This document shows, one piece after another, positions 35,791 through 50,046 of a stretch of 64,000 bases of DNA (within the stretch, counting starts at the first letter, position 1; every line of letters starts with the position of its first letter). The stretch spans positions 118,991,454 to 119,055,453 of the forward strand of contig OV884009.1 in NCBI GenBank assembly GCA_930367205.1, written 5' to 3'. The position numbers and the translations under genes were made by a program. The notes under the pieces are model-generated. The model was not told the origin of the DNA, searched no databases, and worked only from the letters and a program-made list of their open reading frames with translations. Origin of the DNA: Acanthosoma haemorrhoidale. Its lineage: Eukaryota; Arthropoda; Insecta; Hemiptera; Acanthosomatidae.

Positions 35791-38700
35791 GGACGGAAAC
35801 CTCATGCCTCCCCAGTCTAGAGGAACTATTAAGAATAGAACGAAGAATCCTAAGAAGGATCTACGGTCCCAAAAAGACACAAGAAGGACACTCCTAAAAT
35901 GCGTGACTCTACGTGATACTGCTGGATAACTCTACTCCCGAAAAAAGGCTAGGGTTAGAGAAACTAAAACGAAACCCTAGGGCTAACTATCCTAGTTGTA
36001 CTTCGTCGGGGTAACCCGGCTCAAACTAATTTTTAACAATATCATGAAAGAAGCTTCACATAAGAAAGAATCACCAAACTAGAGAGACTAAGTTTTGCAA
36101 CCATTAACGTATATAACTAGAAATACCTGTCCAATAAAGCGAAAATAAGAGACTACAACATAGTTGTTAAACCGGTAATATTATATGGGACGGAAACCTC
36201 ATTCCTCCCCAGTCTAGAGAAACTATTAAGAATAGAACGAAGAATCCTAAGAAGGATCTACGGTCCCAAAAAGACACAAGAAGGACACTCCTAAGGAATG
36301 CGTGACTCTACGTGATACTGCTGGATAACTCTACTCCCGAAAAAAGGCTAGGGTTAGAGAAACTAAAACGAAACCCTAGGGCTAACTATCCTAGTTGTAC
36401 TTCGTCAGGGTAATCCGACCCAAAACTAATTTTTAACAATATCATGAAAGGAGCTTCACAAAAGAAAGAATTACCAAACTAGAGAGACTAAGTTTTGCAA
36501 CCATTAACGTATATAACAAGAAATACCTGTCCAATAAAGCGAAAATACGAGACTACAACATAGTCGTTAACCCGATAATATTATATGGGACGGAAACCTC
36601 ATGCCTCCCCAGTCTAGAGGAACTATTAAGAATAGAACGAAGAATCCTAAGAAGGATCTACGGTCCCAAAAAGACACAAGAAGGACACTCCTAAAATGCG
36701 TGACTCTACGTGATACTGCTGGATAACTCTACTCCCGAAAAAAGGCTAGGGTTAGAGAAACTAAAACGAAACCCTAGGGCTAACTATCCTAGTTGTACTT
36801 CGTCGGGGTAACCCGGCTCAAACTAATTTTTAACAATATCATGAAAGAAGCTTCACATAAGAAAGAATCACCAAACTAGAGAGACTAAGTTTTGCAACCA
36901 TTAACGTATATAACAAGAAATACCTGTCCAATAAAGCGAAAATACGAGACTACAAAATAGTCGTTAACCCGATAATATTATATGGGACGGAAACCTCATG
37001 CCTCCCCAGTCTAGAGCAACTATTAAGAATAGAACGAAGAATCCTAAGAAGGATCTACGGTCCCAAAAAGACACAAGAAGGACACTCCTAAGGAATGCGT
37101 GACTCCACGTGATACTGCTGGATAACTCTACTCCCGATAAAAGGCTAGAGATAGAGGAACTCAAACGAAACCCTCTAGGGCTAACTACCCTAGTTGAACT
37201 TCGTCGGGGTAACCCGACCCAAAACTAATTTTTAACAATATCATGAAAGGAGCTTCACAAAAGAAAGAATCACCAAACTAGAGAGAATAAGTTTTGCAAC
37301 CATTAACGTATATAACAAGAAATACCTGTCCAACATAGCAAAAATACGAGACTACAACATAGTCGTTAACCCGATAATATTATATGAGACGGAAACATCA
37401 TGCCTCCCCAGTCTAGAGGAACTATTAAGAATAGAACGAAGAATCCTAAAAAGGATCTACGGTCCCAAAAAGACACAAGAAGGACACTCCTAAGGAATGC
37501 GTGACTCCAAGTGATACTGCTGGATATCTCTACTCCCGAAAAAAGGCTAGGGTTAGAGAAACTAAAAGGAAACCCTAGGGCTAACTATCCTAGTTGTACT
37601 TCGTCGGGGGAACTCGGCCAAAACTAATTTTTAACAATATCATGAAAGAAGCTTCACAAAAGAAAGAATCACCAAACTAGAGAGACTAAGTTTTGCAACC
37701 ATTAACGTATATAACAAGAAATACCTGTCCAATAAAGCGAAAATTCGAGACTACAACATAGTCGTTAACCCGATAATATTATATGGGACGGAAACCTCAT
37801 GCCTCCCCAGTCTAGAGGAACTATTAAGAATAGAACGAAGAATCCTAAGAAGGATCTACGGTCCCAAAAAGACACAAGAAGGACACTCCTAAGGAATGCG
37901 TGACTCTACGTGATACTGCTGGATAACTCTACTCCCGAAAAAAGGCTAGGGTTAGAGAAACTAAAACGAAACCCTAGGGCTAACTATCCTAGTTGTACTT
38001 CGTCGGGGTAACCCGGCTCAAACTAATTTTTAACAATATCATGAAAGAAGTTTCACAAAAGAAAGAATCACCAAACTAGAGAGAATAAGTTTTGCAACCA
38101 TTAACGTATATAACAAGAAATACCTGTCCAACATAGCAAAAATACGAGACTACAACATAGTCGTTAACCCGATAATATTATATGAGACGGAAACATCATG
38201 CCTCCCCAGTCTAGAGGAACTATTAAGAATAGAACGAAGAATCCTAAAAAGGATCTACGGTCCCAAAAAGACACAAGAAGGACACTCCTAAGGAATGCGT
38301 GACTCCAAGTGATACTGCTGGATATCTCTACTCCCGAAAAAAGGCTAGGGTTAGAGAAACTAAAAGGAAACCCTAGGGCTAACTATCCTAGTTGTACTTC
38401 GTCGGGGGAACTCGGCCAAAACTAATTTTTAACAATATCATGAAAGAAGCTTCACAAAAGAAAGAATCACCAAACTAGAGAGACTAAGTTTTGCAACCAT
38501 TAACGTATATAACAAGAAATACCTGTCCAATAAAGCGAAAATTCGAGACTACAACATAGTCGTTAACCCGATAATATTATATGGGACGGAAACCTCATGC
38601 CTCCCCAGTCTAGAGGAACTATTAAGAATAGAACGAAGAATCCTAAGAAGGATCTACGGTCCCAAAAAGACACAAGAAGGACACTCCTAAGGAATGCGTG

Positions 38701-39990
38701 ACTCTACGTGATACTGCTGGATAACTCTACTCCCGAAAAAAGGCTAGGGTTAGAGAAACTAAAACGAAACCCTAGGGCTAACTATCCTAGTTGTACTTCG
38801 TCGGGGTAACCCGGCTCAAACTAATTTTTAACAATATCATGAAAGAAGTTTCACAAAAGAAAGAATCACCAAACTAGAGAGACTAAGTTTTGCAACCATT
38901 AACGTATATAACAAGAAATACCTGTCCAATAAAGCGAAAATACGAGACTACAACATAGTCGTTAACCCGATAATATTATATTGGACGGAAACCTCATGCC
39001 TCCCCAGTCTAGAGCAACTATTAAGCATAGAACGAAGAATCCTAAGAAGGATCTACGGTCCCAAAAAGACACAAGGAGGACACTCCTAAGGAATGCGTGA
39101 CTCCACGTGATACTGCTGGATAACTCTACTCCCGATAAAAGGCTAGAGATAGAGGAACTCAAACGAAACTCTCTAGGGCTAACTACCCTACTTAAACTTC
39201 GTCGGGGTAACCCGACCCAAAACTAATTTTTAACAATATCATGAAAGGAGCTTCACAAAAGAAAGAATCACCAAACTAGAGAGAATAAGTTTTGCAACCA
39301 TTAACGTATATAACAAGAAATACCTGTCCAACATAGCAAAAATACGAGACTACAACATAGTCGTTAACCCAATAATATTATATGAGACGGAAACCTCATG
39401 CCTCCCCAGTCTAGAGGAACTATTAAGAATAGAACGAAGAATCCTAAAAAGGATCTCCGGTCCCAAAAAGACACAAGAAGGACACTCCTAAGGAATGCGT
39501 GACTCCAAGTGATACTGCTGGATATCTCTACTCCCGAAAAAAGGCTAGGGTTAGAGAAACTAAAACGAAACCCTAGGGCTAACTATCCTAGTTGTACTTC
39601 GTCGGGGGAACTCGGCCAAAACTAATTTTTAACAATATCATGAAAGAAGCTTCACAAAAGAAAGAATCACCAAACTAGAGAGACTAAGTTTTGCAACCAC
39701 TAACGTATATAAAAGAAATACCTGTCCAATAAAGCGAAAATACGAGATTACAACATAGTCGTTAACCCGATAATATTATATGGGACGGAAACCTCATGGC
39801 TCTCCAGTCTAGAGGAACTATTAAGAATAGAACGAAGAATCCTAAGAAGGATCTACGGTCCCAAAAAGACACAAGAAGGACACTCCTAAGGAATGCGTGA
39901 CTCCACGTGATACTGCTGGATAACTCTACTCCCGAAAAAAGGCTAGGGTTAGAGAAACTAAAACGAAACCCTAGGGCTAACTATCCTAGT
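35791..39990 (+). repeat. 4789-bp repeat, copy 2
   Basis: Monomer starts are 36064, 36464 (E), 36861 (B), 37263 (D), 37662, 38061 (D), 38460, 38859 (B), 39261 (D) and 39660. All private marks of copy 1 are present at +4789, including TATATTGGACGG and the one-base deletion. The match stops near 39990, where GTTGAACTTCGTCGGGG replaces GTTGTACTTCGTCAGGG and 12-mer HOR material begins. The left border falls in the monomer at 35667, between AAAATAG and GAGGAACT. Confidence 0.9.
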
Positions 39991-42456
39991 TGAACTTCGT
40001 CGGGGTAATCCGACCCAAAACTAATTTTTAACAATATCATGAAAGGAGCTTCACAAAAGAAAGAATTACCAAACTAGAGAGATTAAGTTTTGCAACCAGT
40101 AACGTATATAACAAGAAATACCTGTCCAATAAAGCGAAAATAAGAGACTACAACATAGTCGTTAAACCGGTAATATTATATGGGACGGAAACCTCATTCC
40201 TCCCCAGTCTAGAGAAACTATTGAGAATAGAACGAAGAATCCTAAGCAGGATCTACGGTCCCAAAAAGACACAACAAGGACACTTCTAAGGAATGCGTGT
40301 GTTCACGTGATACTGCCGGATAACTCTACTCCCGATAAAAGGCTAGGGATAGAGGAACTAAAACGAAACCCTAGGTTTAACTATCCTAGTTGTACTTCGT
40401 CGGGGTAACCCGGCCCAAACTAATTTTTAACAATATCATGAAAAAAGCTTCACAAAAGAAAGAATCACCAAACTAGAGAGACTAAGTTTTGCAACCATTA
40501 ACGTATATAACAAGAAATACCTGTCCAATAAAGCGAAAATACGAGACTACAACATAGTCGTTAACCCGATAATATTATATGGGACGGAAACCTCATGCCT
40601 CCCCAGTCTAGAGGAACTATTAAGAATAGAACGAAGAATCCTAAGAAGGATCTACGGCCCCAAAAAGACACAAGAAGGACACTCCTAAAATGCGTGACTC
40701 TACGTGATACTGCTGGATAACTCTACTCCCGAAAAAAGGCTAGGGTTAGAGAAACTAAAACGAAACCCTAGGGCTAACTATCCTAGTTGTACTTCGTCGG
40801 GGTAACCCGGCTCAAACTAATTTTAAACAATATCATGAAAGAAGCTTCACATAAGAAAGAATCACCAAACTAGAGAGACTAAGTTTTGCAACCATTAACG
40901 TATATAACAAGAAATACCTGTCCAATAAAGCGAAAATACGAGACTACAACATAGTCGTTAACCCAATAATATTATATGGGACGGAAACCTCATGCCTCCC
41001 CAGTCTAGAGCAACTATTAAGAATAGAACGAAGAATCCTAAGAAGGATCTACGGTCCCAAAAAGACACAAGAAGGACACTCCTAAGGAATGTGTGACTCC
41101 ACGTAATACTGCTGGATAACTCTACTCCCGATAAAAGGCTAGAGATAGAGGAACTCAAACGAAACCCTCTAGGGCTAACTACCCTAGTTGAACTTCGTCG
41201 GGGTAACCCGACCCAAAACTAATTTTTAACAATATCATGAAAGGAGCTTCACAAAAGAAAGAATCACCAAACTAGAGAGAATAAGTTTTGCAACCATTAA
41301 CGTATATAACAAGAAATACCTGTCCAACATAGCAAAAATACGAGACTACAACATAGTCGTTAACCCGATAATATTATATGAGACGGAAACCTCATGCCTC
41401 CCCAGTCTAGAGGAACTATTAAGAATAGAACGAAGAATCCTAAAAAGGATCTACGGTCCCAAAAAGACACAAGAAGGACACTCCTAAGGAATGCGTGACT
41501 CCAAGTGATACTGCTGGATATCTCTACTCCCGAAAAAAGGCTAGGGTTAGAGAAACTAAAAGGAAACCCTAGGGCTAACTATCCTAGTTGTACTTCGTCG
41601 GGGGAACTCGGCCAAAACTAATTTTTAACAATATCATGAAAGAAGCTTCACAAAAGAAAGAATCACCAAACTAGAGAGACTAAGTTTTGCAACCATTAAC
41701 GTATATAACAAGAAATACCTGTCCAATAAAGCGAAAATACGATACTACAACATAGTCGTTAACCCGATAATATTATATGGGACGGAAACCTCATGCCTCC
41801 CCAGTCTAGAGCAACTATTAAGAATAGAACGAAGAATCCTATGAAGGATCTACGGTCCCAAAAAGACACAAGAAGGACACTCCTAAGGAATGCGTGACTC
41901 CACGTGATACTGCTGGATAACTCTACTCCCGATAAAAGGCTAGAGATAGAGGAACTCAAACGAAACCCTCTAGGGCTAACTACCCTAGTTGAACTTCGTC
42001 GGGGTAACCCGACCCAAAACTAATTTTTAACAATATCATGAAAGGAGCTTCACAAAAGAAAGAATCACCAAACTAGAGAGAATAAGTTTTGCAACCATTA
42101 ACGTATATAACAAGAAATACCTGTCCAACATAGCAAAAATACGAGACTACAACATAGTCGTTAACCCGATAATATTATATGAGACGGAAACCTCATGCCT
42201 CCCCAGTCTAGAGGAACTATTAAGAATAGAACGAAGAATCCTAAAAAGGATCTACGGTCCCAAAAAGACACAAGAAGGACCCTCCTAAGGAATGCGTGAC
42301 TCCAAGTGATACTGCTGGATATCTCTACTCCCGAAAAAAGGCTAGGGTTAGAGAAACTAAAAGGAAACCCTAGGGCTAACTATCCTAGTTGTACTTCGTC
42401 GGGGGAACTCGGCCAAAACTAATTTTTAACAATATCATGAAAGAAGCTTCACAAAA
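39991..42456 (+). repeat. Return of the last six monomers of the 12-mer HOR
   Basis: Starts are 40059 (C), 40458 (E), 40855 (B), 41257 (D), 41656 (B) and 42058 (D). They line up with 10844-12843 at a constant offset of 29215 bp. The shared AATTTTAAACAATATC (about 40820) and CCCAATAATATT (about 40963) confirm common descent with the left-hand HOR copies. The monomer at 41656 has CCTATGAAGG. Confidence 0.88.
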
Positions 42457-43652
42457 GAAAGAATCACCAAACTAGAGAGACTAAGTTTTGCAACCACTAA
42501 CGTATATAACAAGAAATACCTGTCCAATAAAGCGAAAATACGAGATTACAACATAGTCGTTAACCCGATAATATTATATGGGACGGAAACCTCATGGCTC
42601 TCCAGTCTAGAGGAACTATTAAGAATAGAACGAAGAATCCTAAGAAGGATCTACGGTCCCAAAAAGACACAAGAAGGACACTCCTAAGGAATGCGTGACT
42701 CCACGTGATACTGCTGGATAACTCTACTCCCGATAAAAGGCTAGGGTTAGAGAAACTAAAACGAAACCCTAGGGCTAACTATCCTAGTTGTACTTCGTCA
42801 GGGTAATCTGACCCAAAACTAATTTTTAACAATATCATGAAAGGAGCTTCACAAAAGAAAGAATTACCAAACTAGAGAGATTAAGTTTTGCAACCAGTAA
42901 CGTATATAACAAGAAATACCTGTCCAATAAAGCGAAAAAAAGAGACTACAACATAGTCGTTAAACCGGTAATATTATATGGGACGGAAACCTCATTCCTC
43001 CCCAGTCTAGAGAAACTATTGAGAATAGAACGAAGAATCCTAAGCAGGATCTACGGCCCCAAAAAGACACAAGAAGGACACTTCTAAGGAATGCGTGTGT
43101 TCACGTGATACTGCCGGATAACTCTACTCCCGATGAAAGGCTAGGGATAGAGGAACTAAAACGAAACCCTAGGTTTGACTATCCTAGTTGTACTTCGTCG
43201 GGGTAACCCGGCCCAAACTAATTTTTAACAATATCATGAAAAAAGCTTCACAAAAGAAAGAATCACCAAACTAGAGAGACTAAGTTTTGCAACCATTAAC
43301 GTATATAACAAGAAATACCTGTCCAATAAAGCGAAAATACGAGACTACAACATAGTCGTTAACCCGATAATATTATATGGGACGGAAACCTCATGCCTCC
43401 CCAGTCTAGAGGAACTATTAAGAATAGAACGAAGAATCCTAAGAAGGATCTACGGTCCCAAAAAGACACAAGAAGGACACTCCTAAAATGCGTGACTCTA
43501 CGTGATACTGCTGGATAACTCTACTCCCGAAAAAAGGCTAGGGTTAGAGAAACTAAAACGAAACCCTAGGGCTAACTATCCTAGTTGTACTGCGTCAGGG
43601 TAACCCGGCTCAAACTAATTTTTAACAATATCATGAAAGAAGCTTCACAAAA
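42457..43652 (+). repeat. Three monomers leading into the 8-mer HOR
   Basis: Starts are 42457 (CACTAACG/GCTCTCC type), 42857 (C) and 43256 (E). They match 45255, 45655 and 46054 at a 2798-bp offset, and then 48452, 48852 and 49251. They are therefore the last part of a truncated 8-mer HOR copy, with AATCTGACCC as a shared private mark. Confidence 0.87.
42797..42812 (+). other. GNRA-type hairpin with A-U replacement (GTCAGG...TCTGAC)
   Basis: In the monomer starting at 42457, and again at 45255 and 48452, the stem reads GTCAGG, GTAA, TCTGAC. The fourth pair is A-U where class B has G-C, and the closing pair is G-U. The common class A form GTCAGG...TCCGAC has an A-C mismatch there, so this variant restores pairing. 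Decay of CpG on both arms could produce the same result without selection. Confidence 0.5.
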
Positions 43653-46600
43653 GAAAGAATCACCAAACTAGAGAGACTAAGTTTTGCAACCACTAACGTA
43701 TATAACAAGAAATACCTGTCCAATAAAGCGAAAATACGAGATTACAACATAGTCGTTAACCCGATAATATTATATGGGACGGAAACCTCATGGCTCTCCA
43801 GTCTAGAGGAACTATTAAGAATAGAACGAAGAATCCTAAGAAGGATCTACGGTCCCAAAAAGACACAAGAAGGACACTCCTAAGGAATGCGTGACTCCAC
43901 GTGATACTGCTGGATAACTCTACTCCCGATAAAAGGCTAGAGATAGAGGAACTCAAACGAAACCCTCTAGGGCTAACTACCCTAGTTGAACTTCGTCGGG
44001 GTAACCCGACCCAAAACTAATTTTTAACAATATCATGAAAGGAGCTTCAGAAAAGAAAGAATCACCAAACTAGAGAGAATAAGTTTTGCAACCATTAACG
44101 TATATAACAAGAAATACCTGTCCAACATAGCAAAAATACGAGACTACAACATAGTCGTTAACCCGATAATATTATATGAGACGGAAACCTCATGCCTCCC
44201 CAGTCTAGAGGAACTATTAAGAATAGAACGAAGAATCCTAAAAAGGATCTACGGTCCCAAAAAGACACAAGAAGGACACTCCTAAGGAATGCGTGACTCC
44301 AAGTGATACTGCTGGATATCTCTACTCCCGAAAAAAGGCTAGGGTTAGAGAAACTAAAAGGAAACCCTAGGGCTAACTATCCTAGTTGTACTGCGTCGGG
44401 GTAACCCGGCTCAAACTAATTTTTAACAATATCATGAAAGAAGCTTCACATAAGAAAGAATCACCAAACTAGAGAGACTAAGTTTTGCAACCATTAACGT
44501 ATATAACAAGAAATACCTGTCCAATAAAGCGAAAATACGAGACTACAACATAGTCGTTAACCCGATAATATTATATGGGACGGAAACCTCATGCCTCCCC
44601 AGTCTAGAGGAACTATTAAGAATAGAACGAAGAATCCTAAGAAGGATCTACGGTCCTAAAAAGACACAAGAAGGACACTCCTAAGGAATGCGTGACTCCA
44701 CGTGATACTGCTGGATAACTCTACTCCCGATAAAAGGCTAGAGATAGAGGAACTCAAACGAAACCCTCTAGGGCTAACTACCCTAGTTGAACTTCGTCGG
44801 GGTAACCCGACCCAAAACTAATTTTTAACAATATCATGAAAGGAGCTTCACAAAAGAAAGAATCACCAAACTAGAGAGAATAAGTTTTGCAACCATTAAC
44901 GTATATAACAAGAAATACCTGTCCAATAAAGCGAAAATTCGAGACTACAACATAGTCGTTAACCCGATAATATTATATGGGACGGAAACCTCATGCCTCC
45001 CCAGTCTAGAGGAACTATTAAGAATAGAACGAAGAATCCTAAGAAGGATCTACGGTCCCAAAAAGACACAAGAAGGACACTCCTAAGGAATGCGTGACTC
45101 CAAGTGATACTGCTGGATATCTCTACTCCCGAAAAAAGGCTAGGGTTAGAGAAACTAAAAGGAAACCCTAGGGCTAACTATCCTAGTTGTACTTCGTCGG
45201 GGGAACTCGGCCAAAACTAATTTTTAACAATATCATGAAAGAAGCTTCACAAAAGAAAGAATCACCAAACTAGAGAGACTAAGTTTTGCAACCACTAACG
45301 TATATAACAAGAAATACCTGTCCAATAAAGCGAAAATACGAGATTACAACATAGTCGTTAACCCGATAATATTATATGGGACGGAAACCTCATGGCTCTC
45401 CAGTCTAGAGGAACTATTAAGAATAGAACGAAGAATCCTAAGAAGGATCTACGGTCCCAAAAAGACACAAGAAGGACACTCCTAAGGAATGCGTGACTCC
45501 ACGTGATACTGCTGGATAACTCTACTCCCGAAAAAAGGCTAGGGTTAGAGAAACTAAAACGAAACCCTAGGGCTAACTATCCTAGTTGTACTTCGTCAGG
45601 GTAATCTGACCCAAAACTAATTTTTAACAATATCATGAAAGGAGCTTCACAAAAGAAAGAATTACCAAACTAGAGAGATTAAGTTTTGCAACCAGTAACG
45701 TATATAACAAGAAATACCTGTCCAATAAAGCGAAAAAAAGAGACTACAACATAGTCGTTAAACCGGTAATATTATATGGGACGGAAACCTCATTCCTCCC
45801 CAGTCTAGAGAAACTATTGAGAATAGAACGAAGAATCCTAAGCAGGATCTACGGCCCCAAAAAGACACAAGAAGGACACTTCTAAGGAATGCGTGTTTTC
45901 ACGTGATACTGCCGGATAACTCTACTCCCGATGAAAGGCTAGGGATAGAGGAACTAAAACGAAACCCTAGGTTTGACTATCCTAGTTGTACTTCGTCGGG
46001 GTAACCCGGCCCAAACTAATTTTTAACAATATCATGAAAAAAGCTTCACAAAAGAAAGAATCACCAAACTAGAGAGACTAAGTTTTGCAACCATTAACGT
46101 ATATAACAAGAAATACCTGTCCAATAAAGCGAAAATACGAGACTACAACATAGTCGTTAACCCGATAATATTATATGGGACGGAAACCTCATGCCTCCCC
46201 AGTCTAGAGGAACTATTAAGAATAGAACGAAGAATCCTAAGAAGGATCTACGGTCCCAAAAAGACACAAGAAGGACACTCCTAAAATGCGTGACTCTACG
46301 TGATACTGCTGGATAACTCTACTCCCGAAAAAAGGCTAGGGTTAGAGAAACTAAAACGAAACCCTAGGGCTAACTATCCTAGTTGTACTGCGTCGGGGTA
46401 ACCCGGCTCAAACTAATTTTTAACAATATCATGAAAGAAGCTTCACATAAGAAAGAATCACCAAACTAGAGAGACTAAGTTTTGCAACCATTAACGTATA
46501 TAACAAGAAATACCTGTCCAATAAAGCGAAAATACGAGACTACAACATAGTCGTTAACCCGATAATATTATATGGGACGGAAACCTCATGCCTCCCCAGT

Positions 46601-46849
46601 CTAGAGCAACTATTAAGAATAGAACGAAGAATCCTAAGAAGGATCTACGGTCCCAAAAAGACACAAGAAGGACACTCCTAAGGAATGCGTGACTCCAAGT
46701 GATACTGCTGGATATCTCTACTCCCGAAAAAAGGCTAGGGTTAGAGAAACTAAAAGGAAACCCTAGGGCTAACTATCCTAGTTGTACTTCGTCGGGGGAA
46801 CTCGGCCAAAACTAATTTTTAACAATATCATGAAAGAAGCTTCACAAAA
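43653..46849 (+). repeat. 8-monomer HOR, copy 1 (3197 bp)
   Basis: Starts are 43653 (B), 44055 (D), 44454 (B), 44856 (D head, A body), 45255, 45655 (C), 46054 (E) and 46451 (B head, D tail). The same eight, with the same lengths, start at 46850 and 50047. Private marks are GAGCTTCAGAAAAG in the second monomer, TGTACTGCGTCGGGG in several, and CGGTCCTAAAAAG in the third. Confidence 0.92.
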
Positions 46850-49800
46850 GAAAGAATCACCAAACTAGAGAGACTAAGGTTTGCAACCACTAACGTATAT
46901 AACAAGAAATACCTGTCCAATAAAGCGAAAATACGAGATTACAACATAGTCGTTAACCCGATAATATTATATGGGACGGAAACCTCATGGCTCTCCAGTC
47001 TAGAGGAACTATTAAGAATAGAACGAAGAATCCTAAGAAGGATCTACGGTCCCAAAAAGACACAAGAAGGACACTCCTAAGGAATGCGTGACTCCACGTG
47101 ATACTGCTGGATAACTCTACTCCCGATAAAAGGCTAGAGATAGAGGAACTCAAACGAAACCCTCTAGGGCTAACTACCCTAGTTGAACTTCGTCGGGGTA
47201 ACCCGACCCAAAACTAATTTTTAACAATATCATGAAAGGAGCTTCAGAAAAGAAAGAATCACCAAACTAGAGAGAATAAGTTTTGCAACCATTAACGTAT
47301 ATAACAAGAAATACCTGTCCAACATAGCAAAAATACGAGACTACAACATAGTCGTTAACCCGATAATATTATATGAGACGGAAACCTCATGCCTCCCCAG
47401 TCTAGAGGAACTATTAAGAATAGAACGAAGAATCCTAAAAAGGATCTACGGTCCCAAAAAGACACAAGAAGGACACTCCTAAGGAATGCGTGACTCCAAG
47501 TGATACTGCTGGATATCTCTACTCCCGAAAAAAGGCTAGGGTTAGAGAAACTAAAAGGAAACCCTAGGGCTAACTATCCTAGTTGTACTGCGTCGGGGTA
47601 ACCCGGCTCAAACTAATTTTTAACAATATCATGAAAGAAGCTTCACATAAGAAAGAATCACCAAACTAGAGAGACTAAGTTTTGCAACCATTAACGTATA
47701 TAACAAGAAATACCTGTCCAATAAAGCGAAAATACGAGACTACAACATAGTCGTTAACCCGATAATATTATATGGGACGGAAACCTCATGCCTCCCCAGT
47801 CTAGAGGAACTATTAAGAATAGAACGAAGAATCCTAAGAAGGATCTACGGTCCTAAAAAGACACAAGAAGGACACTCCTAAGGAATGCGTGACTCCACGT
47901 GATACTGCTGGATAACTCTACTCCCGATAAAAGGCTAGAGATAGAGGAACTCAAACGAAACCCTCTAGGGCTAACTACCCTAGTTGAACTTCGTCGGGGT
48001 AACCCGACCCAAAACTAATTTTTAACAATATCATGAAAGGAGCTTCACAAAAGAAAGAATCACCAAACTAGAGAGAATAAGTTTTGCAACCATTAACGTA
48101 TATAACAAGAAATACCTGTCCAATAAAGCGAAAATACGAGACTACAACATAGTCGTTAACCCGATAATATTATATGGGACGGAAACCTCATGCCTCCCCA
48201 GTCTAGAGGAACTATTAAGAATAGAACGAAGAATCCTAAGAAGGATCTACGGTCCCAAAAAGACACAAGAAGGACACTCCTAAGGAATGCGTGACTCCAA
48301 GTGATACTGCTGGATATCTCTACTCCCGAAAAAAGGCTAGGGTTAGAGAAACTAAAAGGAAACCCTAGGGCTAACTATCCTAGTTGTACTTCGTCGGGGG
48401 AACTCGGCCAAAACTAATTTTTAACAATATCATGAAAGAAGCTTCACAAAAGAAAGAATCACCAAACTAGAGAGACTAAGTTTTGCAACCACTAACGTAT
48501 ATAACAAGAAATACCTGTCCAATAAAGCGAAAATACGAGATTACAACATAGTCGTTAACCCGATAATATTATATGGGACGGAAACCTCATGGCTCTCCAG
48601 TCTAGAGGAACTATTAAGAATAGAACGAAGAATCCTAAGAAGGATCTACGGTCCCAAAAAGACACAAGAAGGACACTCCTAAGGAATGCGTGACTCCACG
48701 TGATACTGCTGGATAACTCTACTCCCGAAAAAAGGCTAGGGTTAGAGAAACTAAAACGAAACCCTAGGGCTAACTATCCTAGTTGTACTTCGTCAGGGTA
48801 ATCTGACCCAAAACTAATTTTTAACAATATCATGAAAGGAGCTTCACAAAAGAAAGAATTACCAAACTAGAGAGATTAAGTTTTGCAACCAGTAACGTAT
48901 ATAACAAGAAATACCTGTCCAATAAAGCGAAAAAAAGAGACTACAACATAGTCGTTAAACCGGTAATATTATATGGGACGGAAACCTCATTCCTCCCCAG
49001 TCTAGAGAAACTATTGAGAATAGAACGAAGAATCCTAAGCAGGATCTACGGCCCCAAAAAGACACAAGAAGGACACTTCTAAGGAATGCGTGTTTTCACG
49101 TGATACTGCCGGATAACTCTACTCCCGATGAAAGGCTAGGGATAGAGGAACTAAAACGAAACCCTAGGTTTGACTATCCTAGTTGTACTTCGTCGGGGTA
49201 ACCCGGCCCAAACTAATTTTTAACAATATCATGAAAAAAGCTTCACAAAAGAAAGAATCACAAAACTAGAGAGACTAAGTTTTGCAACCATTAACGTATA
49301 TAACAAGAAATACCTGTCCAATAAAGCGAAAATACGAGACTACAACATAGTCGTTAACCCGATAATATTATATGGGACGGAAACCTCATGCCTCCCCAGT
49401 CTAGAGGAACTATTAAGAATAGAACGAAGAATCCTAAGAAGGATCTACGGTCCCAAAAAGACACAAGAAGGACACTCCTAAAATGCGTGACTCTACGTGA
49501 TACTGCTGGATAACTCTACTCCCGAAAAAAGGCTAGGGTTAGAGAAACTAAAACGAAACCCTAGGGCTAACTATCCTAGTTGTACTGCGTCGGGGTAACC
49601 CGGCTCAAACTAATTTTTAACAATATCATGAAAGAAGCTTCACATAAGAAAGAATCACCAAACTAGAGAGACTAAGTTTTGCAACCATTAACGTATATAA
49701 CAAGAAATACCTGTCCAATAAAGCGAAAATACGAGACTACAACATAGTCGTTAACCCGATAATATTATATGGGACGGAAACCTCATGCCTCCCCAGTCTA

Positions 49801-50046
49801 GAGCAACTATTAAGAATAGAACGAAGAATCCTAAGAAGGATCTACGGTCCCAAAAAGACACAAGAAGGACACTCCTAAGGAATGCGTGACTCCAAGTGAT
49901 ACTGCTGGATATCTCTACTCCCGAAAAAAGGCTAGGGTTAGAGAAACTAAAAGGAAACCCTAGGGCTAACTATCCTAGTTGTACTTCGTCGGGGGAACTC
50001 GGCCAAAACTAATTTTTAACAATATCATGAAAGAAGCTTCACAAAA
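46850..50046 (+). repeat. 8-monomer HOR, copy 2 (3197 bp)
   Basis: Starts are 46850, 47252, 47651, 48053, 48452, 48852, 49251 and 49648. It differs from copy 1 at very few positions, for example ACTAAGGTTTGC near 46874 (also in the next copy) and GAATCACAAAACT near 49256. This and the preceding copy are among the least diverged repeats in the window, pointing to recent unequal exchange or a rolling-type amplification. Confidence 0.92.
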
